From: JAICJR01 sp036555755
GTDB lineage: Bacteria > Actinomycetota > Thermoleophilia > Solirubrobacterales > Thermoleophilaceae
Assembly: GCA_036555755.1 (NCBI GenBank)
Contig: DATBKS010000201.1
Location: 1-13,803 of the forward strand
Length of the DNA: 13,803 nt
Direction: 5' to 3'
The position numbers and the translations under genes were made by a program. Each line of letters opens with the position of its first letter. Position 1 is the stretch's first letter. This document shows, one piece after another, positions 13,081 through 13,803 of the stretch. The notes beneath the pieces are model-generated. The model saw only the letters and a program-made list of their open reading frames with translations. It ran no database searches and was not told the DNA's origin.

Positions 13081-13803
13081 CTACCCGCGCTTGCGCGCGA
13101 CCGTGACCAGGTACTCGTTCTCGATCACGACGCTGCCGTCGTCGGCCTGGTTGAGCTCGTCGAGCACTGCGTGTATCTCGTGCCCCATCGCCTTGCGGTC
13201 CTCCTCGGAGAGCGCCTCGGCGCGCGCACGCGAGGGCCCTGCGTTGCGGCTGAACTCGAAGAAGCCCTCCGGCGAGCCCCACTCGTGACGGATCGTGTGG
13301 CGCTCGAACTGAATCGACGAGGCGAGCCCCTCGAGCCGCTCCCGCACCGTGTCCTCGTCTCCCCACAGCGTGGCGGAAGGCACCGGCGCCGCGGGCGGCA
13401 CGTACTTCGCGCCAATTGCGAACACGCGCCCCTGGAAGCCGGTTGGGGTCCATGCAGCAAGGCCGACCGTCCCGCCCGGGCGCACCACCCGGAACATCTC
13501 AGAAGCGGCCACCTCGGGCCGCGGCGCGAACATCGCGCCGAACACCGACGCCGAGCAGTCGAACCGTGCATCCTCGAACGGCAGCTCCTCAACGTCTGCC
13601 ACCACCCACTCGACGTCATAGCCCTCCGAAGAGGTTCGCGCGCTGCCCAGTTCCACCATCCCCGGCGTGAGATCCGAGGCCACCACTGCCGCGCCCTCGC
13701 GCGCTGCGAGCAGCGCCAGGTTGCCGTTGCCGGCCGCGACGTCGAGCAGCTCCTGCCCGGCGGAGATCGCGCACGCATCGAGCAGCACCTGCGACGCGGG
13801 CAT
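13081..13803 (-). CDS. Class I SAM-dependent methyltransferase, 5' end cut by the window edge
   Basis: At least 240 residues of a Rossmann-fold methyltransferase. Motif I is LLDVAAGNGN (19-28 of the visible part), with an acidic ribose ligand at Asp44 (ASDLTPG), ADVEELPF as motif II and RVVRPGGTVG before beta-5. The ATG at 13803 coincides with the window edge; related proteins have 20-40 residues before this point (compare ELWAAGDFDAVAQ in the methyltransferase at 1400-2197), so this Met is probably internal and the true start lies outside. It shares several blocks with that other enzyme: F-x-x-MFAPR, an RxxRPGGxxG segment, WTPxG and a proline-rich region before WG. The acceptor is unknown. 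Its stop is 4 nt from the truA start, so the two are likely co-transcribed. Confidence 0.82.
   Translation of the reverse strand: MPASQVLLDACAISAGQELLDVAAGNGNLALLAAREGAAVVASDLTPGMVELGSARTSSEGYDVEWVVADVEELPFEDARFDCSASVFGAMFAPRPEVAASEMFRVVRPGGTVGLAAWTPTGFQGRVFAIGAKYVPPAAPVPSATLWGDEDTVRERLEGLASSIQFERHTIRHEWGSPEGFFEFSRNAGPSRARAEALSEEDRKAMGHEIHAVLDELNQADDGSVVIENEYLVTVARKRG

Overview
The window is a GC-rich, densely packed bacterial chromosome segment. GTG and TTG starts, TANNNT-type -10 elements, one probable leaderless gene and secreted proteins with Lys/Arg-rich C-terminal tails suggest a high-GC actinobacterium, possibly of the Thermoleophilia/Solirubrobacterales type. That placement is an inference from style and gene families; there is no rRNA or other taxonomic marker here.

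Left part (1-4211): the end of a two-pass membrane protein is translationally coupled to a HisC-like PLP aminotransferase on the + strand. It runs head-on into a SAM-dependent methyltransferase on the - strand. That methyltransferase is divergent from an HxlR-type regulator that looks leaderless, and the regulator in turn converges on a cytosolic patatin-like phospholipase. A 7-bp tandem repeat (AACTRAG) carrying stop codons sits exactly on the first convergent junction, and a shorter copy sits on the second.

Middle part (4212-7957): two exported proteins on the + strand. One is a PBP4/DacB-type D,D-carboxypeptidase with about 225 extra C-terminal residues, Cys-rich and then His-rich. The other is a secreted right-handed beta-helix protein with a strongly basic C-terminal module. 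The latter has the best -35/-10 promoter candidate in the window.

Right part (7954-13803): a compact leftward run. In transcription order it holds a second methyltransferase (cut by the window edge), truA, an NTF2/SnoaL-like small protein, a 60-bp gap with a -10-like box, surE, ligA (NAD+-dependent DNA ligase) and a cytochrome P450. Junctions are 4-nt gaps or 1- to 8-nt overlaps, so most of these genes are probably translationally coupled. The P450 starts on the stop codon of ligA, which puts an oxidative enzyme under control of a housekeeping repair transcript.

No tRNA, rRNA, CRISPR array, insertion sequence or convincing intrinsic terminator was found. Most of the window is ordinary housekeeping and accessory metabolism, and I do not see a clear new multi-gene system. 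The most unusual items are the stop-carrying heptamer repeat, the DacB C-terminal extension, the basic tail of the beta-helix protein and the ligA-P450 coupling.
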